Shown here piece by piece: positions 44,601 to 56,317 of a stretch of 64,000 bases of DNA. Made by a program: the position numbers and the translations under genes. This DNA is from Lotus japonicus (taxonomy: Eukaryota > Streptophyta > Magnoliopsida > Fabales > Fabaceae): assembly GCF_012489685.1 (NCBI RefSeq), contig NC_080045.1:67001-131000 (forward strand). The letters are read 5' to 3'. Each line of letters begins with the position of its first letter. Within the stretch, counting starts at the first letter, position 1. The notes below the pieces were generated by a model. That model was not told the DNA's origin. It ran no database searches and saw nothing but the letters and a program-made list of their open reading frames with translations.

Positions 44601-45556
44601 ATGTGGCAATGCAGAATCTGAAAAGCCTTAGATTAGATCCGGGTCCTGTTGGTAAGGAAGCACGCAGTCCTGTCCCTATATGTCATGGATATGAAGGTAT
44701 GCTATAAATACTTGATCTGAATATGATTTGTTTTTGTTACATCTTGAGGAATCATGGAAATAGAAAAAGAAAACAGACCAGAGCACTTCTAAATGAATTA
44801 CTCCCTCCTGTCCTATTTATAAGGTCCTTTAAACAAAATCACACAAAATTAAGGAAAGAAGTTAAAATGAGTTCACATATTTGTTTTGAAAAAGTTATTG
44901 CAACATTTCAAGTTTATCCCTGCTTGAAGTCAAACTCTACTGTCATGTATTGTCACTTCGAAGTCATCAAACCCTTAAATTAAATTTCACCATTGAAAAC
45001 TCCTAACACCACCAAAGGTTTGATTGGACAGTGTGGAAGAATGTATTATTTCTCCTTCCTTTCCTTATTAATCAAAACCTGAGAATTGAAAAGGTTCAAT
45101 AGTCATGGTGTGTTGTACTTTATAGATTAAAGATATAACAATTTTTTCTCTGGTAAGATATTGGTCCATCTTTGTATATTCTAGTGGTAAAGTATGAGAT
45201 ATGAATATCATAAAGTGCAGGGCAGTTTTGTGGAAAATGGTTATATTGTATGCATTTAAACTGAGTTGGTTGTCTTATCTAATATCTTTGCTTCAACTTT
45301 TGACACTACTCGCTATCTACATCTAAGCACATACGTTTCTTTCTTGCACATGTCAGATAATAAATCGCCGGGGTATTGTAGCAACAGCTCTGGGTTAAGT
45401 ACACCAGAGAACCACACTCTCTTGGATGATGAAGATATATTCTCAAAAATGGGGTCATCCAGAATCTGCCGGAAATATCAGATGGGATTATCATGTTCTG
45501 ACGCAGAGGTTGACTATAGGAGGGGAAGAAGCTTGCGAGAAGGAAAGGGCATATGA
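40010..45556 (+). CDS. At1g76660-like Ser/Pro-rich protein of unknown function
   Basis: Three exons: 40010-40048 (MGSEQNRFPQHER, 13 codons), 43514-44696 and 45357-45556, in frame, about 473 residues. The second exon opens RKRWGGCWGAFSCFGSQKGG, a basic, Cys/Trp-rich motif typical of this family. Then come APSLLAPPSSPASF, GPYAHETQLVSPPVFS and TTEPSTAPLTPPPELAHLTT, and the C-terminal half ends RKYQMGLSC...REGKGI. The low-complexity Ser/Pro content explains its annotation as a 'hydroxyproline-rich glycoprotein' in related genes, but no signal peptide is present, so a wall location is doubtful. The role is unknown. The tiny first exon and a 3.5-kb intron 1 are notable. No lesions are seen. Confidence 0.85.
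40054..40079. repeat. CT microsatellite at the start of intron 1
   Basis: About 13 CT units begin five bases after the exon 1 donor of the At1g76660-like gene. Confidence 0.9.
40080..43513. other. Remainder of intron 1 of the At1g76660-like gene
   Basis: About 3.4 kb of AT-rich intron. Apart from the ATT repeat, a short inverted pair (ctctcaaatgaaatct at about 41239 and agatttcatttgagag at about 41298) is the only structure noticed. No exon or transposon domain was recognised. Confidence 0.5.
41646..41695. repeat. ATT microsatellite in intron 1
   Basis: Around 15 tandem ATT units, then an interrupted ATT/GTT tail to about 41726. Confidence 0.9.
44798..45110. mobile_element. Possible MITE fragment in intron 2 of the At1g76660-like gene
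   Basis: The stretch from 44802 starts ctccctcctgtcctatttat, matching the MITE end at 39416. A clear inverted partner was not found, so the right limit is a guess. Confidence 0.3.
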
Positions 45557-47417
45557 TTTGGCATGACTGAGAATTAGTTGATTAGTGCAGAACAGATTCT
45601 ATGTGTATTAATTTGCTGCTTCCTTTTAAAAAACAACCCAAAAAAAAAGGAAAGAGGTTGTCTAATAGATGGAATGATCTAACCTTAGATCTAACCGATT
45701 CTGCCCCTCGTGTTTGATCTGATCTTACTGATGAATGAATGTAGGTTGTTGTTTTCTTCAAGTGATCCAGGTTAATGTTGAGTGAAGATTGATTCTAAGC
45801 AAAGGCTTGTTGACTTACGCAATCTCTACTCTTTACAGTCCATGGATGCTCTGTAACTTTTGTTCTGACTGCAGGCAATTTACTTGCTATTATGTTTGGA
45901 ACCAACGCTTTCATGCTTCAACGGCAGAGTGGAATCAAAACTGGCAGAAAACCAATTACAAAATGGACCATTGCAACGCAACTATCACCTGCGTCATAAC
46001 ACCGTCTTACAATGTCCGAATATTATGAACAATGCGAGATTAATCATCATAATGTTATTATTGTGTTAGGTTTTATACTTTTGTACTAATGCATCAAAAT
46101 TATATTCATATTAGCTTGTTTTTCTTTTGGACAAATATTAGCTTGTTTGAAATGCTTACAACATCAAACCATTACCATTGTTTCTGGGAAAAGTACCCAA
46201 TTTATTAGTTGAAAGCTAAAAAGGAAACAAGTTAAAAACTACGTCCATTTTAAAATAAATATTTACAAAAAGAAGAGACACATAATATTCTTAACTTTTT
46301 AAAATATATTCTTTGTTTTACTATTTTACACTTTGAAGTGTATTTTTAGAGTGAATACCCAAGTTGGTCCTTAAAGTTGCACACTGACTTCAGGTTGGTC
46401 CCTCTACTTAGAAAATACCTCCAGATTTCCTCCAACTTGAAAGTGACTTCACGTTAGTCCTTTGCACTATTTTCCATTCATCCCTAGACCAGAAAAGTCA
46501 ATGTGTCACGTTATGTGAAAGAAGTACGAACGTTTAAGTTGTCACCAAGCGTGATTCTAATGTTAGTTATCCACGAGCATGCTAATGTCATAAACCCACT
46601 TATTCGAGAAGCACATAAAAGAAAATACAAAAGGACACAAAAAAAAGAGGAGTTTCGCAAGACAACATGGAGAGATGTTCGTAGATGAGAAGAAATCCTA
46701 ATGTGGATTCCTTTGAGGAAGATCAAGAGGTGAATTGGCAAAGACTGCACAACATTGGTTCATCCCTTCATGTTAAGCTATGATTAGGGTTTTACTAACC
46801 TTCATGTTTACGATGAGTAGCTAAGCAACCTCTCTCGAGGTTACGATGTAATAGATTATGTGAACCTCGGTTTATAGGTTTAGTAATTTGGCTTGCCTTA
46901 ATCAGGGTGTTAATTTTCAGAACTACGAGAAAACCGAGTATAGGAGAATCACTATTAGTTGACCCCTAGTGGTTGTTAGGACTAGTCTTTCTAAAACTTT
47001 TGATTCGCTAAGAATGGTATTGGTAGGCCATAAAGTCACCCCTTAGGTAACCTCATACACTTCATAGTTACTCACTCTAAAACTCTTGTTGACGATTGTT
47101 GCTATGTAGTGCGTCTAGGTAACACTATTAATTAAGTATACACCAAACTAATTAACAACTTGGGGTTAATGAATAATCATAGGATTCAATAATGGAACAT
47201 AAATTGGGGGATTTATATTTATTATTGAGACCTCTTTGTACCACAACTTTATTTTTATTTGTTTTTTCTAGCATGCTCACAACCAAGCAACCTTTTCAAT
47301 TGCTTAGACAATGAACACATCTCTTAAACTTTATGTCTTAGGTACAATAACTGGGACTTTAAATCCTACATTACTATTGCGATAAAATGCACTTGTTCTT
47401 TGCGCGTGTATTTGAAT
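45557..47417. other. Intergenic; TIR-like fragment, no gene
   Basis: 45557-46070 is the likely 3' UTR or flank of the upstream gene. About 46340-46510 (gaatacccaagttggtcctt...) has the 'ttggtcc' style of MULE terminal repeats but no inverted partner nearby. 46750-47400 is unique AT-rich sequence with no domain. Confidence 0.4.
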
Positions 47418-47865
47418 CGCAACAATGATTCAACGTTACTTAAGTATGAAGCAGATTGTGGGGGAGTGTTGAGAGATAGTTCCAGCATATGGATGTTAGG
47501 CTTTTGTACGAAGTTACGCACATCAAACATCCTGATGGCTAAATTATGGGGTACTAGATTAGCATTGGAATTTGATTGAGAAGAATAGATTTCCCATGGT
47601 CATTTTAGAGAGTGATTTTTTCTCAGTGTTTTGTACTCCTTTCCCCCTCTAACCACCCTTATACTAATATGATCAACTCCATCCTTAAAGTTGTCCAATC
47701 CCAAGCTGAGATATCTCTCATATTTGTGAATAGGGACTCTAATAGGGTGGCAGATTCTATGGCCAAGTTTTCTCATGATTTCACTTTTGGGATGCATGTT
47801 GTAAACCATCAAAATATGGAATGTCGTAGGTTGTTGACCAAGATCATCTTGGGCAGTCTTTGAGT
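47418..47865 (+). pseudogene. LINE reverse-transcriptase relic, RNase H domain
   Basis: Plus-strand frames, broken by several stops and shifts, read YEADCGGVLRDSSSIWMLGF and LMAKLWGTRLALEFD, then SLIFVNRDSNRVADSMAKFS. These are the D-GGVxRD...E-RLAL...RxxNxxAD landmarks of the plant LINE-associated RNase H. The rest of the element was not found. Confidence 0.6.
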
Positions 47866-48360
47866 AGGATAGCTAATGTCTTAGTTATTTTTGGGGATTT
47901 TTCCTCCTTACAAAAAACATACACTATAAGATGGTGAAATAAACTTTTTTACCAAACAATTATGTTTGGGTCAAACATACATATAGACAACTTAAATAAG
48001 TTTGAAACTAACTTAGGGAATTGTTATCCAGACCCCCCACCCCTATTTAGACCCCCAAAAATGTGGGAAATGTCTACAATACCCTTAATGAAAAAAAAAT
48101 TGAAAAATACCCCTCCCTCCATCCTCACCTTCCTAATGCTTTGTTGGAACCCCCCCCCCCCCCACCCCCTCTCCCCACATTCTCTTTCTTCTTTCAAACT
48201 CATTCACAACTTCCAAACCCACTCTCAACTTCCCACATTGTTGCCGGCCACCGCCTCCACCACCCACGCAACCGTCGCTGTAGTCCTCACCCAAGACCAT
48301 CACCAACGTCGCCACCGCCGTCGTCGTTGTCAACCGACTTCTCCTACCTCGTTGATGTCG

Positions 48361-48600
48361 TCATCTGTGAAGGTACTGCACTCTAATCCCGATGTAGATC
48401 TATCGCACTCTCATTAAGCGTGAGCACCGTACTCTATGTGTGCGTCTGGTTCGCACCCTGTGAGTGCGACAGAGACGCACACTTATAGTGCGTTTATCTG
48501 TTATATTTATCCAGACGCATTGTTTAATTGCGTCGCTGTCGCACTTATAAGATGTGTGTGTGTGACGCGCTTTCAACGTGCGATTAAAACATTTCTGGCC
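48361..48600. repeat. GTGCG/CGCAC subterminal motif cluster, left
   Basis: Dense, alternately oriented short motifs (atcgcact, gtgtgcgtct, ttcgcacc, gagtgcgac, gacgcacac, agtgcgttt, gacgcatt, tgtcgcact, tgacgcgc, acgtgcgat) lie between the left end and the MURA start. Similar acgcac/gtgcg copies occur at about 49525-49725. The arrangement parallels the TTCGGA cluster of the inner MULE but with another sequence. Confidence 0.55.
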
Positions 48601-48647
48601 TGTACAGAAACAGTAAACAATTTGCATATTTTCTTTTGCATTTCAGG

Positions 48648-49537
48648 ATGAGTCTCCCTGAGTCATATGAAGTGAACATGCCACAAGAAAGGCAATTAGC
48701 CAATGTAGAAGATATACATAATGTGCCAATTGCAGCGGACTACACAGAACAATTTACCACAGACAGGGTATTTTCATAACCAATGAGTGAGTTTATGTCA
48801 ATAAGTTGAATTTATATGTGATGCGTATATGTGTTAATATTTTGTAGGTTTTTGCTACTCCAGAGGAGCTTTTGGATTCGGCTAAGAATGTAGGAAAGCA
48901 ACATGGCTTTGTGATCATAATTAGAAGGTCTGATTGTGGGAGCAAGGGTTGTGGGAGTAAAGGCAGACAGGTGGCTACTTTGGTGTGCGAGATGAGCGGA
49001 AAGTACAACAATACAAGCCTGTGTTGGTGCGGAAGGGGACAGGAACCAAGAAATGTGATTGTCCGTTCAGGCTCAAGGCGAGATACACATCAGAAGATGG
49101 TTTGTAGAGGTTGACTGTAGTACGTGGCGACCACAACCATCAGCCAGCCGAGACTCTGGTTGGTCATGCCTATGTCGGTCGCCTTACAAGTCAAGAAAAG
49201 GATATGATTGCTAAAATGGTTGACAATAGAGTGAAGCTAGGTAACATGTTGCTTGCATTGAAGGATGCCAACCCTCAGAATGTGACTACCATAAGGCAAG
49301 TGTACAATGAGCGGATGGCACACATGGCCAAGAGGGGGCAATTGTCAGAGATGCAGCACTTGATGAGGTTGTTGGAGTAAGACAGGTACACGCACTGATC
49401 CATAACTGAAGAGGGTTCCACGGTGATCCGGTCCTTATTCTGGGCCCATCCAGTTTCCATCCAACTATTCAACCAATTTCCTACTGTTGTCTTGCTTGAT
49501 AGCTCGCACTACAGAACTGCGTGAACGACGCACGCTC
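48648..49537 (+). pseudogene. MURA transposase fragment of the deleted MULE
   Basis: Exon 48648-48767 (MSLPESYEVNMPQERQ...EQFTTDR) and a second exon from 48848 (VFATPEELLDSAKNVGKQHG) share the exon pattern of the MURA at 17767. A zinc-finger region follows (KKCDCPFRLKARY...GDHNHQPAETLVGHAYVGRL), with a frameshift near 49010, a TAG at 49105-49107 and a stop at 49378-49380. A further shifted frame reads IRSLFWAHPVSIQLFNQFPT and VVLLDSSHYRTA, the start of the DDE core. Everything after that is deleted. Confidence 0.75.
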
Positions 49538-49791
49538 AGGGGGCGATGGTAACGCACTTCACTAAGAGGATATATGCCTCTCCTATGTATAGACAAACAC
49601 TGGGACATCAACTCTAACCCTATTTAATCGCACATTCAACATGCGCCTACAACGCATGTTTAAGGGGCGTCTACGTCGCTCCGTGGGCAGGTGCAAGAGA
49701 AACGCACAACAAGGGTGCGTTCGAAAGGGGTACTTTCGGGTTTCAAAAATTTCTAAATAGGGGTGTGGGGTCTGAATAACAAGAGTTTAAT

Positions 49792-49956
49792 TTTGATGCA
49801 CCGACGGTGTAAAGTTTTTTTACACCGTCAACCAATCAGATTTCAAGGATGTGAGAAAATCTCTCTTTTCATTTAATTTCTTTAATTGACATGTCACATC
49901 CTTGAAATCTGATTGGTTGACGGTGTAAAAAAACTTTACACCGTCGGTGCATCAAA
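49792..49956. mobile_element. Fold-back MITE, nearly perfect inverted repeat
   Basis: Arms of about 63 bases (tttgatgcaccgacggtgta ... and its inverse) are complementary at almost every position around a loop of about 40 AT-rich bases. The 'gcaccgacggtgtaaa' end is a familiar legume MITE end. The target duplication is not clear. Confidence 0.8.
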
Positions 49957-50397
49957 CTTTTTCTCAAATAACAATTCCCCTAACTTAAATACCTAATCAA
50001 TTACTATTTTATAAACTTTCAATGGGTAGACATCACCAAACAAAAGGAGCCTTACCTTTGCCTTTTCAGACAGCGCAAAAATTCAAGCCCTTACAATCAT
50101 ACAATGAAAACTAATTCAATGCATTTATGCATCCATTGCCCACATAATTGCATTGCAGACACCCAATGATATATTACAAAGTTTGTGATATAAACTATCA
50201 CAAATATTTTGTCCGAGACTAAATAGTACTTCTCGCTAAAAACAATAAAAAAAAAAGGTAAAGACCAGTTTCTTTTGGAGTGGGAGTTGACAATTGAATG
50301 TGGCGAGAGACAATCACCGTGGCTATACCATTTGACCTGAATTAACTCCAAAAAAAGTTAGAAAAAGAGCAACCGAATGGATGTAAGTTCCTTTCTA

Positions 50398-53300
50398 CTA
50401 ATACTTGATTACTTTCAAGAAGTTGAGGGAGCCCAGCAAGTTGTTGTGAAATGGATCTGAGAAGTGATCCAGAAGGTTCTGCACCGGACCTTTACCCGTC
50501 AGAGCTGCTTGCATGTAAAAGCCTAACCAGGCAATCATTGCTAAGCGTCCATTTTTTATTTCTTTCACCTTCAGCTCTGCAAATGCTTCAGGATCTTTTG
50601 AAAGATTTAAAGGATCAAACAATGCTCCTCCAGGATAATTTATATCACCAGGTAGATATATTCCTAGAGGCTCCAATGCCTCACTCCCACAATATCTAGC
50701 GTACTCTGGTCCAACCTGTTAAATAACAAGAATCTCTAATTAGTATATAATGTGACTGTCTGATAGTGATAAACTTTGTACTTAAGCAGCAGCTACAATG
50801 ATTGAAACTATGATTTAGGAGAATATAAATTTTTGTTACGAACTAAGTATGATTTTATAGTTGCAGTCAGGTATCTCAGACCACCTACGAAGGATGAGCG
50901 GCCATGAGAAAAGCCTGGGAAAGTCTTTTTAACATGTTACGTTTGTAGAGCTAAAAAAAAGACTGCCATCCAATATATGCTACACCAAGGCACCACTCAC
51001 ATCACAAGGCTCAAAAACTTATATTGGAAGACAAATGTCACAAGAAATAAATAATGTTAGCAGAGCTCATAAGGCGAAGGTGGATAGTATTACCTATTAT
51101 AGTCAATATGTTAGTTGTTAATTGTATAGGAGCTAAGAATAGAAGTTAGTTCTTAGTAGTTTTAGTTAGTTTTCCCTCAATAACAGATTCATTTATGATT
51201 CTGATCAGTAGCTAGTTGTATGTCAATTTCCCTCTTCTACATGAACTTCTATATAAGTTCATACTGTGTAATATCTTACTCACTGATTATAATAGCACAA
51301 GTTTATCATTCAATATGGTATCAGATAGTATTTTTCCGTGACTCTGATTTCACAGCCTTCATGTTGTTCCTTTCTTCATGAATCATTCTTTCTTTGGCAT
51401 CATCTTCGTCTTCATCTAGCTTAATCATCATCGTCGATTTCTATTTGTAGCTATGGAAGACATTGCCAATCATTTCTTCCTTCATCTTTCCGATGGCCTA
51501 GACCTCGTCTTGTTTCTCAACCACTCACTGAATCCAATTACAACACTTGGAGCCGTGCTGTACTTGTTGCTTTGTCCATGAAGAACAAGGTACCTTTCGT
51601 TGATGGCTCTCTTCCTCGGCCCGAAGAAGATAATCCACAGCTCAATTCATGGATTCGAAACAATAATGTGGTCATTTCCTGGATCTTCAATGCTGTTTCA
51701 AAGGACATTACCACCAGTATGTATTCAGACACTGCTTCAGAGATATGGAAGAATCTCACAGAGCGCTTCCAGTAGAAAAATGATCCAAGAATCTTCCAAT
51801 TACGCCATGATTTCATGAGTCTTACTCAGCGCACTTACTACACCAAACTCAACTCAAGACAATTTGGGAAGAACTAGTCACTTACAAGCAAAATTGCAAT
51901 TGCACTTGTGGAGGAATTCGACCTCTCTTGGAATATTACAAGACTGAATATGTTATGTGTTCTCTCATGGGGTTGAATGACTCATTCTCCCAAATTCAAG
52001 GCCAGGTATTACTTCTGGAACCTATACCCTCAATCAACAAGGTGTTCTCTCTGGTTGTTCAAGAAGAAAGGCAGAGGGAGGTTGGTTCTGCTCCAATTTC
52101 TAATGATTCATTCATGGCTTTTGCTGTAAGGTTAGCTGCTCCGAAGCCTAACTCTAAAGGAGTTCAAGATTCTGGATCTAAGTACAAGTCTTGGAAGAAT
52201 CAACCAACATGTTCACATTGTGGCACAGCTGAGAGGTACTTCGAGCTGCATGGTTATCCACCAGGGTCCAAGCGAAAATTGAAGTTACCTTCTTCAGCCA
52301 TCATAGGGCAAGTATCAGATACAAATTCTCAAACATCTGGTGAGCTTTCTGCAAATTCTGTCTCTAGATCAATGTCAACAACTGAACCACTTTCTGTCCA
52401 ATCAACTGTATTCATCCTCTTCTCATACTTGTGATGTGACACCTTATTAGGTTCAAAATATAAGGGATTGAGTTTATTTTATTTCTATCTTTTTAGTTTA
52501 CGAGTCTATCTTTTATTTTAAGAGTTTAACTTTATTTTTGGTAGTCTATCTTTATCTCTTAGTGGTTAAGTCTATCTTTATTAGGATTAGTTTATTATAA
52601 ATAAGAGCTCTCTCATTAGATTAGGGTATGATTTGAGTATTGAGTATTGTAAAAGGGTTTCGCCCTTCGAAGGGATTTTCCCTTGTAAGAAGGTTTACCT
52701 TCTGGTTTATTTTCCAGCATTTGTTTCCTAGTTTAAATATATATAAAAAATACCAAAGATATCTGGACTGGGCGGGACCTGCTCATGATAGGACCCGCCC
52801 AGAGTTAGACCTTGACGCGACTATAGGACGGCTAGGCGAGACCTCCATAGGGCGACCAACTCTCTGGGCTGAGGATTTTTTAGGCCCAAGGGCCCAACTA
52901 GTATAGTATTAGGATATTGGACCATCCCACTATAAAAGAGGAGGTCATTCATTGTAAAAAGGATCTTTTCATTAATATATTACATTCTTATCTTCTCCTA
53001 GCTTTGTCTGCTAGGGTTTTGGATAAGGTCTCTTCTTCATGTGAGATCTAGGTCCAAAACAATATCCATTTTTGTCTTCCTCTAATTGTGGGTGCCATTA
53101 GGATTATTCAGATCCTAACAATCCTGATGCATCCCTAGGAGAAGCAGGTATTGTTTTGACCACTTCTAGTATTCTGACTCATGTTTTATCTTCTTTTGAG
53201 TGGATAGTGGACTCGGGTGCTACCCACTATGTATGCTTTGATAGTAAAGTGTTTCATGATTTCCATTTCCTCCACAATTCCTCAGTCACATTTCCAAATA

Positions 53301-56300
53301 TGACACGCATATCAGTGTTAAGGGTTGGTTCCATTCATCTTTCAAGATCTTTTTGAAGAAATTGACATAGACCTACGCCTTGGCTATCATGTTGAGGGGG
53401 AGACAAAAGGAACCCAAAAGAAGGTTTGTAAACAGAACAAGTCCATTTTTTGCTTGAAGCAGGCTACAAGACAATGGTTTAGTAAGTTTGCTGCAGTTTT
53501 GTTAAAGTTGGGATCTACACAATCCAAATCAGATTATTCACTTTTCACCAAGAATTCAGGAGCTTCCTTTATAGCACTTCTAGTTTATGTTGATGATATC
53601 ATCATAGTTAGTGCAAATCAAAAACTCATTGCTTCTCTCAAATCTGAAATGCAAGCACATTTACAGCTCAAAGACTTCAGCACTCTTCACTTTTTTTCTT
53701 GGCCTAGAGATTGCAAGAACACAGGCTGGGATCTTTCTTTCATTGAAAAGTATACCTTATCTCTTTTAGAAGACACTGGTTTCCTTGGTTCTAAACCTAC
53801 TACACTGCTACGCAAACTCAGCTCAAACTGAATGATCCTGATGGTGATTTGCTTCCTGCAACAGTTTATACTGGAGATTAGTTAGGAGATTACTCTATCT
53901 CACCCTCTCTCGGCCTGACATTTCTTACTCTTTTATGGATGCTGATTGGGCCACCTGTGTAGACACCCGAAGATCTACCACGGGTTAGACACCCGAAGAT
54001 CTACCACAGGTTTCTTGGTGATTCACGAGTCTGAGTACCGAGGTTTGGCAGCAGTATCTTCAGAAATCACATGGCTAAATTACCTCCTCAGTGATTTTCA
54101 AGTTCACACTGGTTCAGCAGCTGTTTCACTGTGATAATCAGGCCTCGGTTCATATTGCTACTGTTGAATGACAAGAAAGAGATGAGGAATTTGGTGAATC
54201 CGTGTGTTTCAACTACACAGCGGAGCTCATTATATATAATAGGTACCATAAAGGTACAATAAATACAAAATAATCTTATTTCCCTAATTACATGATTATG
54301 CTACCTATTTACAATTAATAAAGGATATCCTACTTATTTACAAGATATCTAACAGCTACAAATCCTACATTTCAAGCATGAACTAAGCACATTGAGCTCG
54401 ATTGCCACTTTGTTCATGACAAGGTCAATGAGGGATTGAGGGATTAATTTGTTTCATGTTCGGGCACATCTTGACCAAGGCACTTCCCTTGCCTACTTTC
54501 AGACTACTCTTATCCAAGATGGGGATCAAAAATATTGACTCTCCATCTTGAGGGGGAGTATTACCTACTATAGTCAAGATGTTAGTTGTTAATTGTATAG
54601 AAGCTAAGAATAGAAGTTAGTTGTTAGCAGCTTAGTTAGTTTTCCCTCAACTGATTCTGATCAGTAGTTAATTGTATTTCAATTTGCCTCTTCTACATGA
54701 ACTTTTATATACGTTCATAGTGTGTAATATCTTACTCACTGATTCTAATACAAGTTTATCATTCAATAGATAGTGGATACAACTAATACAAGCATTACCA
54801 TAAGAAGTGCTTGACAAATAGCAATCACAACCACTCCCTGGCTTCCAGCTAAGTGAAGACCTTGGATGCCAAGGTAATCTAGAGTATCTCCCTTCAAAAA
54901 TTGAAAGACTCGTAAGCAAGGAGAGCTGATTACATTACCATAATTTACCAGTTTACTCAATATAAAAGCACACATTCATAAAGTCATCCTGAAAAAGATA
55001 ATAGCTGCATATTTTTCTCACGCAAGAACGGATCAACTGGTTTCAGTTCATAGTACAATAATAGAAAAGAATATGTCAATGAATTATAGGGTTAGATATG
55101 GAAATACTCATTTGCCATGTCTAGAGCATATGCAGCTTTATGGAGAACAAATTGTTGGCCAACATTAAATAAGAGACACGATTTCCCTTTTAACTAATAG
55201 ATTGACTGAGTGGGTAATGGAGAATAATCGTACATTTAATTCCCGAACTTGGACATGAAAAAGCTCAACAATTTGATAAGACGAACTGTACAAAAATGGT
55301 CAAAGAGACAGGACTTGATAACCTTGAGCTTTGAATAGCCAACACGCCACCAGACAGGTTCTACAAAGTGAAAGGCTCCAAATAGGTCTAATAATTCAGG
55401 AATTAGAGCACCAAGAGATGCAAGCATAGCCCACCGAGCATGCAAAATCTCGAAGCTTAATGATAAAAGAAGTTAAAATGATCAGTTCAGAATCTGAATT
55501 CAAAAAAGGTTCACACAATATAAAAGAAATCATGAATAAACATTTTTATGAGCTTCTTTGTCAAAATTTTGATGATTGAAAAGCTATTTAGAAGAAATTC
55601 TTCATACTAGCCATATTATATGATAACAATGAACATATTTAATATTTCTTAATTATCAGCATGGAATGAGCATAGTAAATAAAAATAAAAAATATGAGTG
55701 ACATACTTGAAGTATTTGTGCAATGCGACAGGATCCTTGGCAAAGCCAGCGATGTCAAAGCCATAGTCCCCAGGCAGTTCCCCAGTAAGATATGATGGGT
55801 AGACATATGAAGAAATAGGACCAAGCCAACGAGGCCGATTTTCTCCATACCAAAAGCTGAAAATATATAATGACACTGACCAATAATCAAGTATCCGAAT
55901 GAATGAATGATACAGATAAGATATTTACCTCTCCTTTTGGGCCTGGTCGGCCAAGGCGTTGAATTTGGACGAGTTTTCTAGAGCGAATTTCTTTTTCTCC
56001 TCCATGTTCCTCCGAAGCGACTCACCTAACGGACTATTAGCTATGGCTTTCACGGCAGTGAAAGGGATCGCTGAGAATAGTAAAACTCCCGCAAGCTTCA
56101 ATCAGAACAGAACAGAACATTAATTAATTAATTATCTTGAATAATTCATCATTCATTGGGTGAAAGAAACGAAACGAAAAGAAACCTCTTGCCATGAAGC
56201 ATTACAGAAGAACCTTCTTCTCGGTTTTACTTTTGCGGCATAACTTACAGAGAGAGACAGGAAACCACGGCAAACCCCAACTCCTACTCCTACTCCTACT

Positions 56301-56317
56301 GGATGAACCAAAACCAT
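50398..56317 (-). CDS. LHCB7: Light-harvesting chlorophyll a/b protein LHCB7
   Basis: Six minus-strand exons: 56317-56186, 56095-55929, 55856-55707, 55455-55323, 54891-54799 and 50715-50398, in frame, about 330 residues. The start ([13 protein letters not shown]) opens a Ser/Arg-rich chloroplast transit peptide. A first hydrophobic stretch ([19 protein letters not shown]) precedes the LHC domain: [20 protein letters not shown], helix [21 protein letters not shown], helix [14 protein letters not shown] and helix [20 protein letters not shown], with the E..HARW and ExxNGR chlorophyll ligands kept. LHCB7 is a rare, single-copy LHC protein of photosystem II-type antennae in the thylakoid. Intron 5 is 4.1 kb because it contains a copia element. 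No coding damage is visible. Confidence 0.93.
51088..51315 (+). repeat. 5' LTR of copia element
   Basis: 228 bases, TATTACC...CAATA, directly followed by the primer-binding site. The R/U5 area includes 'gtgtaatatcttactcactg', shared with the 3' copy. Confidence 0.85.
51453..53831 (+). pseudogene. Copia gag-pol remnant (gag, protease, reverse transcriptase)
   Basis: Gag similarity ([40 protein letters not shown]) starts near 51530, followed by a degenerate zinc knuckle ([15 protein letters not shown], about 52210). The protease motif [14 protein letters not shown] is at about 53200-53240. Reverse transcriptase pieces follow ([32 protein letters not shown]) at about 53440-53620. Integrase and the first part of the polymerase are deleted, and stops and frameshifts are frequent. 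Confidence 0.75.
52435..53100. mobile_element. LTR-like insertion within the copia remnant
   Basis: A non-coding block interrupts the gag-protease stretch. It has two promoter-like spots (tataaataagagctc, about 52596, and ctataaaagaggagg, about 52931) and GGGCGGG/CCCGCC motifs (about 52770-52800). It is probably one or two solo LTRs. Exact ends and a target duplication were not resolved. Confidence 0.4.
53946..54540 (+). pseudogene. Copia RNase H remnant, split by a solo LTR
   Basis: Reads [20 protein letters not shown] and [13 protein letters not shown], then after the inserted LTR the [13 protein letters not shown] and [13 protein letters not shown] motifs of copia RNase H, up to the polypurine tract. 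A 22-base duplication (agacacccgaagatctacca) is present near 53961-54006. Confidence 0.7.
54162..54354 (-). mobile_element. Short solo LTR inside the copia RNase H
   Basis: TGTTGAATGACAAG...ATATCTAACA, 193 bases, with an exact 5-bp duplication gctac (54157-54161 and 54355-54359). On the minus strand a TATA-like run precedes a likely R region, so the LTR probably points left. Confidence 0.85.
54559..54768 (+). repeat. 3' LTR of copia element
   Basis: Direct repeat of 51088-51315 with several substitutions and one internal deletion. It ends CAATA next to gatag. Confidence 0.85.

Larger units (their letters stand above)
48016..49978. mobile_element. Deleted MULE relic with its own subterminal motif
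   Basis: Left end gggaattgttatccagaccc and right end (inverse gggaattgttattt) are inverted copies. The flanks actaactta (48007-48015) and cctaactta (49979-49987) form a 9-bp duplication with one mismatch. A second inverted pair, cagacc...cacccctatttaga, lies about 48028-48050 and 49753-49775. Inside is a truncated MURA. It has lost the DDE core after the first catalytic region, and a MITE is inserted near the right end. It is related to, but a different family from, the inner MULE at 17067. Confidence 0.6.
51088..54768 (+). mobile_element. Decayed Ty1/copia element in LHCB7 intron 5
   Basis: LTRs 51088-51315 and 54559-54768 begin TATTACC and end CAATA rather than TG...CA. The exact 5-bp duplication gatag (51083-51087 and 54769-54773) confirms the borders. 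The initiator-Met primer-binding site TGGTATCAGA follows the 5' LTR immediately (51316), and a polypurine tract (agggggag, 54551-54558) precedes the 3' LTR. Coding remnants are in copia order. It lies antisense to LHCB7 in intron 5. Confidence 0.88.

Noticed and set aside
46340..46530. A third MULE starting near 46340
   Set aside because: Only one terminus-like segment is visible. No inverted partner or target duplication was found.
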